From Leifsonia soli (GTDB taxonomy: Bacteria > Actinomycetota > Actinomycetes > Actinomycetales > Microbacteriaceae), in assembly GCF_013408745.1 (NCBI RefSeq), contig NZ_JACCBJ010000001.1:124001-188000 (forward strand): 64,000 bases of DNA, read 5' to 3'. Positions within the stretch are counted from its first letter, which is position 1; each line of letters opens with the position of its first letter. Positions 43,947-52,722 of the stretch are shown here, piece after piece. The position numbers were made by a program, and so were the translations under genes. The notes under the pieces are model-generated. The model saw only the letters and a list, made by a program, of their open reading frames with translations, was not told where the DNA came from and searched no databases.

Positions 43947-44906
43947 TCACCGGGAGGGGGACCATCCCGTGATCGCGTGACGGGCAAGCGAGCGCAGCCC
44001 GCGCGCGTTGCGCAGGGCGGAGGGAACGCGTGTGACGGCATTGAACCGGGAGGACCAGTGGGCGCGCGCGACCTGAGCCGCGCGCCGCCAGCCGCGTTCG
44101 TCGAGGACGGCCGCACTGCTGAGGAAGAACGCGCGCTCCTCGTCGAAGCGTGTGCCGTCGCTCGCCGTCCAGGAGGAGACGCTGGCGCCATGCCGGCGGT
44201 AGCGGAAGACGGCGTCCGGCAGCACCACCAGGGCTCCGCCGTCGAGGACGATCTCGAGCTGCAGGTTGAGGTCGAGCACCACCTCGAAAGCAGCGTCGAA
44301 GCCGTGCCGGCGTACGGCGTCGGTGCGCCAGAGGATCGATGGGAAGTACGTCCAGTTGCCCCGCAGCAGGCTCACGGCGAGCTCCTCACCGCGCATGATC
44401 TGCTCGCCGGGCGCCTTCGGCCGGTACCAGCCCTTCACCCGATCAGGGAGTGGGAGACACGGCCGGCCCTCGCCGTCGATGACCGTCACCGTCGGCTGGA
44501 AGTAGGCGGCGTCCGGATGACGTCCCACCGCTGCGCGCATCGTGGCGACGTATTCGGGCTCCAAGAGGTCGTCGCAGCCCATCAGCACGAAGTGCTCAGA
44601 GCGGACCAGCTCGACCGATCTGCTGAAGTTCCCGCTGACGCCCAGGTTGACCTCGTTGCGAAGGTAGACGATGCGGTCGTCGCCCAGCCCGGACACCCAT
44701 TCGCCGGGTGCAGTGTCCGGGTAGACGTCATCGATGACGACCAGCCGCCAATCGCGGTCGGTCTGGGCCAGGACGCTCTGCACCGCGTCGCGGAACACCC
44801 CTGGGTCGCCGTAGAACGGCATCATGATGTCGATCGTCACTGCGTCCAGGCTTTCGTCATAGGGTTGGCTTGCCGCGCGCACCGCGGTCGGCATCCATCC
44901 TTTCAC
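43947..44906 (-). CDS. GT2 glycosyltransferase
   Basis: A 319-residue GT-A enzyme. Seen are VTIDIMMPFYGDPGVFRDAV, LVVIDDVYPD, GCDDLLEPEYV as metal site, and a terminal basic helix. A GTG at 44906 and an ATG at 44894 are both in frame; AGGA lies six bases before 44906. The N-terminal 22 residues before the GT-A core have no family support. It diverges from the flippase gene with only 21 bases between the predicted starts. Confidence 0.83.
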   Translation of the reverse strand: MKGWMPTAVRAASQPYDESLDAVTIDIMMPFYGDPGVFRDAVQSVLAQTDRDWRLVVIDDVYPDTAPGEWVSGLGDDRIVYLRNEVNLGVSGNFSRSVELVRSEHFVLMGCDDLLEPEYVATMRAAVGRHPDAAYFQPTVTVIDGEGRPCLPLPDRVKGWYRPKAPGEQIMRGEELAVSLLRGNWTYFPSILWRTDAVRRHGFDAAFEVVLDLNLQLEIVLDGGALVVLPDAVFRYRRHGASVSSWTASDGTRFDEERAFFLSSAAVLDERGWRRAAQVARAHWSSRFNAVTRVPSALRNARGLRSLARHAITGWSPSR

Positions 44907-44927
44907 GCGTCATCCTGGGAGAGACCC

Positions 44928-46283
44928 ATCACCGCCTTCGAGCCGCTGAACGAGCCCATCCCGGACGTCGAGGCCCCGACAGCTCCGCGGTCGGCGCGCT
45001 CGTCTGTCGTCTTGATCCTGGGGGCGACGGCGATCTCCGGAATCGCGGGCTACGTCGTCACGTGGCGCGTCTACACCGAGGTCGGCGCGGCCGGCTACGG
45101 CGTGTTCTCGGTGTTCTGGTCCGCCCTGTTCCTGGTCGTCGGGATCCTCTTCGGCCTGCAGCAGGAGTCGACAAGGGCGACTGCCCAGACGGTCGTCACC
45201 GAGGGTGCGGAGGTCGGAGCGCGCGGCGCCACGCGTCGCACGTCGCTGTGGGCGTTCGTTTCGGCTGCCGCACTGATAGTCGGTCTCGCGGTCGCCGCCA
45301 CCAGTGTCCTGTGGGCGGTCCCGAGTCTCGGTACGGCGAATGCGGGCCTCTCGTGGTTCGTCGCGCTCGGCGCTGCGCTCAACTGCCTGGTGGCCGGAGC
45401 TTCCGGCGTCATGGCGGGAGCCGGGATGTGGCGCCAGCTTGCCGCGATCGTGGCTCTCGACGGCATCTTGCGCGTGGCCGGAGTCGTCGCGGTGCTGAGC
45501 GTGACACACAACATTGTCCCGCTTGCTATTGCCGTCATCCTGCCGTTTCCGGTGTCGCTGATCATCGTCTTCCTCACGTCGCCGCGTGCGCTCGTCGGGA
45601 ATGCCCGTGTCACCATCGGTGTGCGAGCACTCGTCGCCAACACGGGCCGCACGATGCTCGCAGCCTCCGCAACGGCGGTCCTCATCAATGGGTTTCCGTT
45701 GGTGCTGTCGTTCTTCTCCGGTCCGGCGAACCACTCCGACCTGGGATCGCTCGTCCTGGCGGTGACTCTCACCCGGGCGCCGATCCTGGTGCCGCTCACC
45801 GCACTGTCCAGCTTCCTGGTCAGCAGGTTCTCTCATCACCCCGAGCGTGCGGCACGTACGATGGCCTACCTGTTCGCGGGGATCGCCGTTGTCATCCTCG
45901 TGCTGTGCGCCGTAGCGTGGCTGATCGGCGAACCCGTGATGCATCTCCTCTTCGGACCGGAGTTCGACCTGTCGGCGGGCGTGCTGGTGGCGCTCATTGC
46001 GTCCTCTGGACTCATCGGCGCGCTCTTCGTCAGTGGCTCTGCAGTGCTCGCCCGGAATCTGCACGGGCTCTACGCGCTGGGCTGGTTGGCAGCCTCCGTC
46101 GTCACCCTCGCGTTGCTGTTCGTGCCGTTGCCACTTGCAGGCCGCGCCGCGCTCGCCCTCGCCGCCGGGCCCGCCGTCGGCCTTGCTGTGCATCTCATCG
46201 GCCTGCGGGTGGTCGGCGACGGCGTCAGCTCGCGTCGCGGTGCGGCAGCCGCAGCCGCCAGCTCATCCCCTGGGACGCCTTGA
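44928..46283 (+). CDS. Polysaccharide flippase-like (MATE/MVF type) membrane protein, ATC start
   Basis: A 451-residue protein with about twelve membrane helices from residue 26 onwards and the opening pattern GATAISGIAGYVVTWRVYTEVGAAGYGVFSVFWS, split here by the usual short loops, of Wzx-like polysaccharide transporters. No ATG or GTG lies in frame before the first helix. ATC at 44928 follows GGAGAG (44918-44923) by four bases and gives a sensible cytoplasmic N-terminus of about 25 residues. A TTG at 44865 is the standard alternative but lies inside the divergent gene and adds an unlikely Cys/His/Arg-rich leader. The 3' end overlaps the convergent ligase gene by 59 bases. Confidence 0.75.
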   Translation: MTAFEPLNEPIPDVEAPTAPRSARSSVVLILGATAISGIAGYVVTWRVYTEVGAAGYGVFSVFWSALFLVVGILFGLQQESTRATAQTVVTEGAEVGARGATRRTSLWAFVSAAALIVGLAVAATSVLWAVPSLGTANAGLSWFVALGAALNCLVAGASGVMAGAGMWRQLAAIVALDGILRVAGVVAVLSVTHNIVPLAIAVILPFPVSLIIVFLTSPRALVGNARVTIGVRALVANTGRTMLAASATAVLINGFPLVLSFFSGPANHSDLGSLVLAVTLTRAPILVPLTALSSFLVSRFSHHPERAARTMAYLFAGIAVVILVLCAVAWLIGEPVMHLLFGPEFDLSAGVLVALIASSGLIGALFVSGSAVLARNLHGLYALGWLAASVVTLALLFVPLPLAGRAALALAAGPAVGLAVHLIGLRVVGDGVSSRRGAAAAAASSSPGTP

Positions 46284-47514
46284 TCGTGCAGATGATCAGC
46301 AGCATCCAGCCGGACTCCACCAGGATCGAGCTCTCGAACACACTCGTGACGAGCAGGGCGACCAGTACGAGCGGGGCCCAGGCGTAGACGACGCTCCGAC
46401 GATTGGATGCGAGGAGCCAGGAGCGGCTGAACGCCAGCGCGATCAGGACGATGAACAGCAGCAGACCGATGATGCCGACCTGGAGGTACACGTCCAGATA
46501 GGCGTTCAGGCCGTCGGAGTGGTAGACCCCGGTGTTCGCCTGGATGGCCGTGAACGGGTAGAGGTCCGTCGGCCAGGCGCCGACCCAGCCCCATCCCACC
46601 GTCTGCTGCACCGGGATGAGCTCCCAGATCTGGATCCAGAGCTGGTAGCGCACCTGGAAGTCGGAGCGCGCGTTCAGGATGTCGATGACGCGCGTGCGGT
46701 AGATGTATGCGACGACGAGCACCGCGACGGTGAGGATGGCGAGCCCCCACTGATAGTACGGCCGCTGCTGCGCCCGCGCCTTGCGCATCAGATACAGCGC
46801 AAGCGTGGCGAGCCCGACGACGACCGACACGGCGGCGATCACGGGGGAGTGGGCGAGCAGGATGCACACGCCGGCGAGTGTGATGGAGTACGCGGCGACG
46901 GGCGGACGCACCGATCGGGTCCGGAGTTCGACGAGGAACGTCACGAACGCGATGAGGGCGACGATGCTGAGCTGGTTGCGGGTGCCGAACAGTCCCTGGA
47001 TGGGACCGCCCAGCCCGATGTTGCCCTGGATGCCGAGGAAGCGGATGGGCGCGTCGAGCAGCAGTCCGCTCAGCACCTCGAGCGAGAGCGAGAGGGTGAG
47101 CAGGAACCGCAGGGCGTCGCCGACGACGCGGACGATCTGGATCGCGTCGCGCACGAGCGCGATGTAGACGGCGAGGAACGCGAAGATCAGCTGGTAGATC
47201 ACCCCGGTGAGCGTCGCCCACTGGTACTGGCTCCACAGGATCGAGGCGGCGCACCATCCGACGAACACCAGGGCCGAGATCGGGAGCAGGCCGTGCCACT
47301 CGATGAGCCGCCACTGCGCCGCGAACGACAGGGCGGCGAGCACCACAAGCACCGCGAGGGCGCCGATCAGTCCTGGCCAGCCGATGAGACCGCGGATGGC
47401 GTGGGTGGAGAAGCCGGTGATCACCGCGAGCAACGCCAGGGTGGAGGTGAAACGGGCGGAGCCGAGGAACTCGATGGCCGCGGGCGGCACCAGGGTTCGA
47501 CGGGGCGTTGCCAT
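46225..47514 (-). CDS. O-antigen ligase family membrane protein (second of two)
   Basis: A 429-residue protein with about twelve helices. The large late loop GWGWVGAWPTDLYPF is followed by the family signature HSDGLNAYLDVYLQVGIIGLL, as in WaaL-type ligases and Wzy-type polymerases. It could join or polymerise lipid-linked glycan outside the membrane. The start is set at ATG 47514 because TAGTCT (47526-47521) is six bases upstream; a GTG at 47520 is open. That hexamer begins with the TAG stop codon of the upstream paralogue. Confidence 0.82.
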   Translation of the reverse strand: MATPRRTLVPPAAIEFLGSARFTSTLALLAVITGFSTHAIRGLIGWPGLIGALAVLVVLAALSFAAQWRLIEWHGLLPISALVFVGWCAASILWSQYQWATLTGVIYQLIFAFLAVYIALVRDAIQIVRVVGDALRFLLTLSLSLEVLSGLLLDAPIRFLGIQGNIGLGGPIQGLFGTRNQLSIVALIAFVTFLVELRTRSVRPPVAAYSITLAGVCILLAHSPVIAAVSVVVGLATLALYLMRKARAQQRPYYQWGLAILTVAVLVVAYIYRTRVIDILNARSDFQVRYQLWIQIWELIPVQQTVGWGWVGAWPTDLYPFTAIQANTGVYHSDGLNAYLDVYLQVGIIGLLLFIVLIALAFSRSWLLASNRRSVVYAWAPLVLVALLVTSVFESSILVESGWMLLIICTIKASQGMSWRLRLPHRDAS

Positions 47515-47520
47515 GCTCAC

Positions 47521-47526
47521 AGACTA
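47521..47526 (-). promoter_or_regulatory. -10 hexamer overlapping a stop codon
   Basis: The minus strand reads TAGTCT. Its first three bases are the TAG stop codon of the upstream ligase paralogue, and the ATG of the downstream paralogue follows after six bases. Confidence 0.5.
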
Positions 47527-48867
47527 CGGGGCGGGGGCGTTCGCCGCCCGCTTGGTGGCGACCGAGAGCGCCACCAGGAGCGCCCAGCCGCCCTCGATGA
47601 GGATGCGGCTCTCGGCGAAGCTCTGAGCGATCAGAGCGCCGAGCACCAGCAGGGGCAGTAGGGCGACCGCACGGTACGGCTGGTCGTCGGCGATCGTGGA
47701 GCGCGGGCGGTCGATCGCGAGGAACCAGGCCCGGCCGAACGTGGTGAGCACCAGCAGGATGAACACGACGAGTCCGACGATGCCGAGCTGCAGCCACACG
47801 TCGAGCCAGGCGTTGTGCGCTTGCAGGTACTCGACGCCGTTCCGGGTGGCGAGCCCGTCGAAGGGCTTCACCCACGGAGCCCAGTAGCTGACCCATCCCC
47901 AGCCGAACGCCGGGCGCTCTTGCGCCAGACGGGTGACCGCCGCCCAGATGTCCAGGCGGCCGGTCAGGTCCTCGCTCTTCCCGAACAGCGCGGGGATGCG
48001 CGAGGAGAACAGCGAGACGCCGACGATCGCAGCGGCGACCACGACGATCGCCACCAGGTAGACGGGCCCGCGCCGGTCGGGGCCCGCCCGGCGCGCCCAC
48101 AGTGCGAAGCCGAGCACGACCGCGGTGACGAGGGCGGCCGCGATGACCGTCGCGGACCGGGTCAGTGCCAGGGTGAGGACGGCGACGACGAGCCATCCCA
48201 ACGCCGAGCCGTGACGCGTCGTCCGGTCGGCGACCTGGATGCCGAACACGACGATCGCCAGGAGCGCGATCATGGCGAGCAGGTTGCTGTTGCCCACGAT
48301 GCCCTGGACCGGGCCGCCGTGGAAGAGCAGGTCACGGCTCCAGTAGAAGGCCTGGGGCAGCTTCCCCTGCGGCACCGCGTAGACCGGAGTGAGGGGGAGG
48401 ACCGGCTGCCGCACGAAGATCGCGACGACGAGCTCGAAGACCAGCGACAGCCCCAGGATCCAGCGGAACGCGTTGCCGAGCGCGCTGAGCAGTCCCGGCC
48501 ATCCCAGCCGCAGCCCGAGGAAGACGCCGGCGATCGTCGTCACCAGCGTCGAGAGGGCGCCGAGGGCGCTGGCGCCCGGGTACGCCGACCAGGCGATCGA
48601 GACGACGGCCAGCGCCAGGAAGAGCACGAGGGTCTTCGGGGTGGTGCGCCAGCGGAACCGCGGACGCGACCGGATGATGAGCGCCGCGCTGACGACGGCG
48701 AGCACCGCAGCCAGGAGGAAGTAGCCGGGCCAGCTGATCGTGTTGCGCCAGAAGTCTCCGGCGAACAGGGTGAAGAGCACCAGTGCGGCGAACGCGTTCT
48801 CCGCCGTGCCCGTCGCGGTGCGCGCGAAGGCGATGCGGGCGGGGAGCGTGGCGCGGGGCGTTGTCAC
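47524..48867 (-). CDS. O-antigen ligase family membrane protein (first of two)
   Basis: A 447-residue paralogue of the following gene, with about eleven or twelve helices, a FGWGWVSYWAPWVKPFD loop and HNAWLDVWLQLGIVGLV as ligase/polymerase signature. The two share order of motifs throughout, pointing to a tandem duplication followed by divergence. The GTG at 48867 stands six bases after TATCCT (48879-48874), as in a leaderless transcript. manA ends 43 bases upstream on the same strand. Confidence 0.83.
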   Translation of the reverse strand: MTTPRATLPARIAFARTATGTAENAFAALVLFTLFAGDFWRNTISWPGYFLLAAVLAVVSAALIIRSRPRFRWRTTPKTLVLFLALAVVSIAWSAYPGASALGALSTLVTTIAGVFLGLRLGWPGLLSALGNAFRWILGLSLVFELVVAIFVRQPVLPLTPVYAVPQGKLPQAFYWSRDLLFHGGPVQGIVGNSNLLAMIALLAIVVFGIQVADRTTRHGSALGWLVVAVLTLALTRSATVIAAALVTAVVLGFALWARRAGPDRRGPVYLVAIVVVAAAIVGVSLFSSRIPALFGKSEDLTGRLDIWAAVTRLAQERPAFGWGWVSYWAPWVKPFDGLATRNGVEYLQAHNAWLDVWLQLGIVGLVVFILLVLTTFGRAWFLAIDRPRSTIADDQPYRAVALLPLLVLGALIAQSFAESRILIEGGWALLVALSVATKRAANAPAP

Positions 48868-48910
48868 CTGGGAAGGATAGCCGACAGCCGCCCGCGATCC
48901 CCTCGGAGGC

Positions 48911-50071
48911 TCAGGAGTTCGGGTGCGCGACGAACACCGTGCCCCGGCCGGTGACGGTGAGCTCCGTCTCGTCGGTGATGACCGCGGCCTCCCCGCGCGC
49001 CAGGGTCACGGAGCCGGCGCGTCCGCGGAGTTCGACCTCGCCGTCGGTGACCAGCGCGATCGCGGTGCCCGGGAGGGCCACGGTGGCGGACGCGGTCGCG
49101 GCCGTCAGCGCGATGTGCTCGAGGGCGAAGTCGGGCACGTCCGGGCGGAAGGTCTCCACCCCGGCCGCCGGGTGCTCCGGCGCGAGCGGCGTCGCCCGGA
49201 TCGGCGTGAAGTCGAGCACGCTCACCAGTTCGGGCACATCGATGCGCTTGCGGGTCAGTCCGCCGCGCAGCACGTTGTCGGAGGCGGCCATGAGCTCGAT
49301 GCCGAGACCGCGGAGGTACGCGTGGATGTTCCCGGCCGGCAGGTAGAGCACCTGCCCGGGGCGCAGGGTGGCGCGGTTGAGCAGCAGTGCGAGCACGATC
49401 CCCGGGTCGCCGGGGAACGCGTCGTCGAGCATGCGTACCGTGTCCGCGTCGCGGTCGTCGGGGAGCGCACGTGCCGCGCGGACCACCTCGGCGACGAGGA
49501 GGTCGACCTCCGGGTCCTCGCCGAGAAGCCACTCGGTCGCCCGCCGCAGCACGGCGCCCGGCTCGCCGACGAGGGTGCCGGCAAATCCGGCGAGGACGGC
49601 GCCCCCGGTCGTGGCCGCGGCGAGACGCTCGAAGGCGGCGCGGCTCTCCTCCGGATCGCGGAAGCCGCACAGCGCCTCGAAGGGGTCGCTCAGGGCGAAG
49701 ATGAGCTCCGGCTTGTGGAACGGGTCCTTGTAGTTGCGCTCCGCCGAGTCGGCCGGAAGCCCCGCCGCGTTCTCCCGATCGAAGCCGGCGCGGGCCTGCT
49801 CGGGGGAGGGATGCGCCTGCAGCGACAGCGGTCCTGCGGCGGCCAGCACCTTCAGCAGGTAGGGGAGGTTCTTCGTCCGCTCCCAGGAGGCCAGGTCGGC
49901 CGCCCCGTCTGCGATGGCGGGATCGAGCACCCGCGCGGGAGAGCCGGGATGCGCGCCCAGCCACAGCTCCGCCTCCGGTCCGCCGCTCGGCCGCGTGCCG
50001 AGCAGGCCCGCGATCGCGGTCGTGGAGCCCCACGCGTAGTCGCGCGGGGTGTTGCCGATGCGCACAAACAT
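48911..50071 (-). CDS. manA: Mannose-6-phosphate isomerase, class I
   Basis: A 386-residue zinc enzyme interconverting fructose 6-phosphate and mannose 6-phosphate, which feeds GDP-mannose synthesis with manB at 58.7 kb. Zinc ligands and core motifs are visible in LSLQAHPSPEQA, FHKPELIFAL and LPAGNIHAYLRGLGIELMAASDNVLRGGLT. An AAGGGA nine bases upstream supports the ATG at 50071. It diverges from the acyl-CoA dehydrogenase gene. Confidence 0.95.
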   Translation of the reverse strand: MFVRIGNTPRDYAWGSTTAIAGLLGTRPSGGPEAELWLGAHPGSPARVLDPAIADGAADLASWERTKNLPYLLKVLAAAGPLSLQAHPSPEQARAGFDRENAAGLPADSAERNYKDPFHKPELIFALSDPFEALCGFRDPEESRAAFERLAAATTGGAVLAGFAGTLVGEPGAVLRRATEWLLGEDPEVDLLVAEVVRAARALPDDRDADTVRMLDDAFPGDPGIVLALLLNRATLRPGQVLYLPAGNIHAYLRGLGIELMAASDNVLRGGLTRKRIDVPELVSVLDFTPIRATPLAPEHPAAGVETFRPDVPDFALEHIALTAATASATVALPGTAIALVTDGEVELRGRAGSVTLARGEAAVITDETELTVTGRGTVFVAHPNS

Positions 50072-50116
50072 CCGTCGCCGTCCCTTTCGTTCCGTTGGAC
50101 CAAACTACCAATCGCT

Positions 50117-50145
50117 TTGTCCGCGCCGTGCCGGGTCCTTAGGCT
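50117..50145 (+). promoter_or_regulatory. Promoter of the acyl-CoA dehydrogenase gene
   Basis: TTGTCC (50117-50122) and TAGGCT (50140-50145) are separated by 17 bases, the ideal housekeeping spacing. The predicted leader to the ATG at 50187 is about 35 bases and contains GGAG. Confidence 0.65.
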
Positions 50146-50186
50146 GGCGGCGGCCCGACCATCCCTGTGGACGCACTGGAGCACAC

Positions 50187-51365
50187 ATGCCCTTCGAGAC
50201 CATCGCCGGCGACTTCTACGGCTTCGAGACCCTCCTCTCCGACCGGGAGAAGGACTTCATCACCACCCTGCGCGCACAGCTGGAGTCCGAGGTGAAGCCG
50301 ATCGTCAACGAGTACTGGGAGAAGGCGGAGTTCCCGCACCAGATCATCGACGTGCTGCACCGCAACGGCGCGATCGGCCTCGGTTTCCCGGAGACCGCCC
50401 CGTTCGAGAACTCGGCGGTGTTCCGCGGCTGGGTCGCGCTGGAGCTGGCCAGGGTCGACGCGTCGGTGAGCACCTATGTCGGCGTGCAGAACGGCCTCGC
50501 GCTCGGTGCGGTCGGCGTCTGCGGCTCGGACGAGCAGCGGGCGGAGTGGCTGCCCAAGCTGGCGAGCGGCGAAGTGCTCGGAGCGTTCGGGCTGACGGAG
50601 CCCACGTCCGGCTCCGACTCGGCGCAGGGGCTCAAGACCGTGGCGACGCGCGACGGCGGCACCTGGATCCTGAACGGCTCGAAGCGCTGGATCGGCAACG
50701 CCACCTTCAGCGACATCACCGTGATCTGGGCGAAGAGCGCGGAGGACGGTCAGGTCAAGGGCTTCATCGTCCCCACCTCGACCCCGGGCTACACGGCGAC
50801 GAAGATCGAGGGGAAGCAGTCCCTCCGCATCGTGCAGAACGCCGACATCACGCTCGAGAACGTCGTCGTGCCCGAGTCGCTCCGGCTGCAGAACGCGAAC
50901 AGCTTCAAGGACACGGCCCGCGTCCTCCGCCTCACCCGCGCCGAGGTCGCCTGGGCCGCGGTCGGCGTCGCGGTCGGCGCCTACGAGGCCGCGCTGCGCT
51001 ACACGAAGGAGCGCGTCCAGTTCGGCAAGCCGATCGCCTCCCACCAGCTGATCCAGGACCTCCTGGTGAAGTCGCTCGGGAACATCACCGCGTCGATCGG
51101 CCTGTGCACCCGCGTCTCGCAGATGCTCGACGACGGCGAGCAGCGTGACGAGCACTCCGCCCTGGCGAAGGCCTTCGCGACGGCACGCATGCGCGAGACG
51201 GTCGCCTGGTGCCGCGAGGCCCTCGGCGGCAACGGCATCGTGCTCGACTACGACGTCGCGCGGTTCTTCGCCGACGCCGAGGCGCTCTACTCCTACGAGG
51301 GCACGCGCGAGATGAACACGCTCATCGTCGGCCGGGCGATCACCGGGCAGGCCGCGTTCGTCTGA
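50187..51365 (+). CDS. Acyl-CoA dehydrogenase, glutaryl-CoA dehydrogenase-like group
   Basis: A 392-residue flavoenzyme. It has the FAD/substrate segment GAFGLTEPTSGSDSAQGLKT, RWIGNATFSD and a C-terminal EALGGNGIVLDYDVARFF. The sequence SYEGTREMNTLIVGRAITG contains the glutamate that acts as base in glutaryl-CoA and related short-chain dehydrogenases. Length and motifs fit that group, but no decarboxylation partner genes are nearby, so the substrate is open. GGAG five bases upstream supports the start. A 10-bp hairpin follows the stop. Confidence 0.88.
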   Translation: MPFETIAGDFYGFETLLSDREKDFITTLRAQLESEVKPIVNEYWEKAEFPHQIIDVLHRNGAIGLGFPETAPFENSAVFRGWVALELARVDASVSTYVGVQNGLALGAVGVCGSDEQRAEWLPKLASGEVLGAFGLTEPTSGSDSAQGLKTVATRDGGTWILNGSKRWIGNATFSDITVIWAKSAEDGQVKGFIVPTSTPGYTATKIEGKQSLRIVQNADITLENVVVPESLRLQNANSFKDTARVLRLTRAEVAWAAVGVAVGAYEAALRYTKERVQFGKPIASHQLIQDLLVKSLGNITASIGLCTRVSQMLDDGEQRDEHSALAKAFATARMRETVAWCREALGGNGIVLDYDVARFFADAEALYSYEGTREMNTLIVGRAITGQAAFV

Positions 51366-51373
51366 GCCCCTCC

Positions 51374-51400
51374 ACGTCCTCCGTCGGAAACGGAGGACGT
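51374..51400. terminator. Hairpin after the acyl-CoA dehydrogenase gene
   Basis: ACGTCCTCCG (51374-51383) and CGGAGGACGT (51391-51400) form a perfect 10-bp stem around TCGGAAA, nine bases after the stop codon. There is no T run. The right side contains the 9-mer AAACGGAGG also found in the 2.1-2.2 kb gap. Confidence 0.65.
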
Positions 51401-51655
51401 CCCTCCCACACGCGCGCCGGACTCCTCCCTTCCTGAACATTGAGGCGGTTATCGTCCCTCTTCACCTCCCTTTTTTCCGCGAGTCGGCACGAGCGAACTC
51501 GCATCTCCCGCTGCGCTGAAAGGGAGGATGTCGCGCTCGACACGCCGGGGATGGTCGGGCAAGGGAGGACAGCGGCGGGAGGCGGGCCGGGAAAGCCTCC
51601 GTTTCTCCGGCCGATAGGGTGGGCGAAGGCCGGATGAGGAACGAGGAGGACCCCC
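51401..51655. other. Gene-free stretch before galE with short G/A-rich repeats
   Basis: No coding sequence is supported here. It holds several GGGAGG/CCTCCC strings, CCTCCGTTT at 51596-51604, and TAGGGT (51615-51620) as a possible -10 for galE. AGGAGGA immediately before the GTG at 51656 is a strong ribosome site. Confidence 0.45.
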
Positions 51656-52618
51656 GTGGCGTGGTTGGTGACCGGAGGCGCAGGCTACATCGGAGCGCAC
51701 GTCGTGCGGGCGTTCCGCGACGAGGGGATCGACGTCATCGTCGTCGACGACCTGTCGAGCGGTCATGAGGAGTTCGTCCCGGAGGATGTTCCGTTCTACC
51801 GGGGCACCATCCTCGACGCCGAGCTGCTCGCGCGCATCTTCGCCGAGAACACCGTCAGCGGTGTCGTGCACGTCGCCGGCTTCAAGTACGCGGGCGTCTC
51901 CGTCCAGCGTCCGCTGCACACCTACGAGCAGAACGTGACGGCGACCGCGGTGCTGCTGGGGGCGATGCAGGACGCGGGCGTCGACGCCATCGTGTTCAGC
52001 TCCTCCGCGGCCGTCTACGGGACGCCGGACGTCGACATCGTCACCGAGACCACGCCGAAGAACCCCGAGTCGCCCTACGGGGAGTCGAAGCTGATCGGGG
52101 AGTGGCTGCTTCGCGACCAGGGCGTCGCAGCCGGTCTGCGGCACACCTCTTTGCGCTACTTCAACGTGGTCGGATCGGGCGATCCGAGCCTGCGCGACAC
52201 CAGCCCGCACAACCTGTTCCCGCTGGTGTTCGACGCACTGGTCGCCGGGCGAACGCCGCGCATCAACGGGGACGACTATCCGACGCCGGACGGCACCTGC
52301 GTGCGCGACTACATCCACGTCGCCGACCTCGCCGTCTCCCACGTCGCCGCCGCGAAGCGCCTCGACGCGCACGACACGATCGAGCCGGTCTACAACCTCG
52401 GGAGTGGCGACGGCGTCTCCGTCGGGCAGATCATGGCGACCGTCGCCGAGGTGACGGGAATCGCCTTCACCCCAGAAGTGGGGCCTCGACGGGCGGGGGA
52501 TCCCGCGAGGATCGTGGCATCCGGAGAGCTCGCATCCCGCGATCTCGACTGGAAGATGCGCCACTCGCTCGAGGACATGGTGCGCAGCGCCTGGGAAGCA
52601 CGCCAGGCGGCGTCCTGA
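51656..52618 (+). CDS. galE: UDP-glucose 4-epimerase
   Basis: A 320-residue extended SDR interconverting UDP-glucose and UDP-galactose. It shows WLVTGGAGYIGAHVVRAF, VVDDLSSGHEE, HVAGFKYAGVSVQRP, SSSAAVYGTP, the catalytic SPYGESKLIGEW and RYFNVVGSGDPS. It could supply galactose for surface glycans. The GTG start has AGGAGGA ahead. A hairpin terminator follows nine bases after the stop. Confidence 0.94.
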   Translation: MAWLVTGGAGYIGAHVVRAFRDEGIDVIVVDDLSSGHEEFVPEDVPFYRGTILDAELLARIFAENTVSGVVHVAGFKYAGVSVQRPLHTYEQNVTATAVLLGAMQDAGVDAIVFSSSAAVYGTPDVDIVTETTPKNPESPYGESKLIGEWLLRDQGVAAGLRHTSLRYFNVVGSGDPSLRDTSPHNLFPLVFDALVAGRTPRINGDDYPTPDGTCVRDYIHVADLAVSHVAAAKRLDAHDTIEPVYNLGSGDGVSVGQIMATVAEVTGIAFTPEVGPRRAGDPARIVASGELASRDLDWKMRHSLEDMVRSAWEARQAAS

Positions 52619-52626
52619 CACCGCTC

Positions 52627-52657
52627 CCCGGCACACCCGTCAACCGGGCGTGTCGGG
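52627..52657 (+). terminator. Terminator of galE
   Basis: Arms 52627-52639 (CCCGGCACACCCG) and 52645-52657 pair over 13 positions with one G-U and one A-C, around the loop TCAAC. ATTGTTGTCGTT follows, a moderately T-rich run. Confidence 0.7.
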
Positions 52658-52722
52658 ATTGTTGTCGTTCTCCGGCGCGTCGCGAACTCTCGACCAGCGG
52701 TCAAGGCTTTACGATTCGCGAC

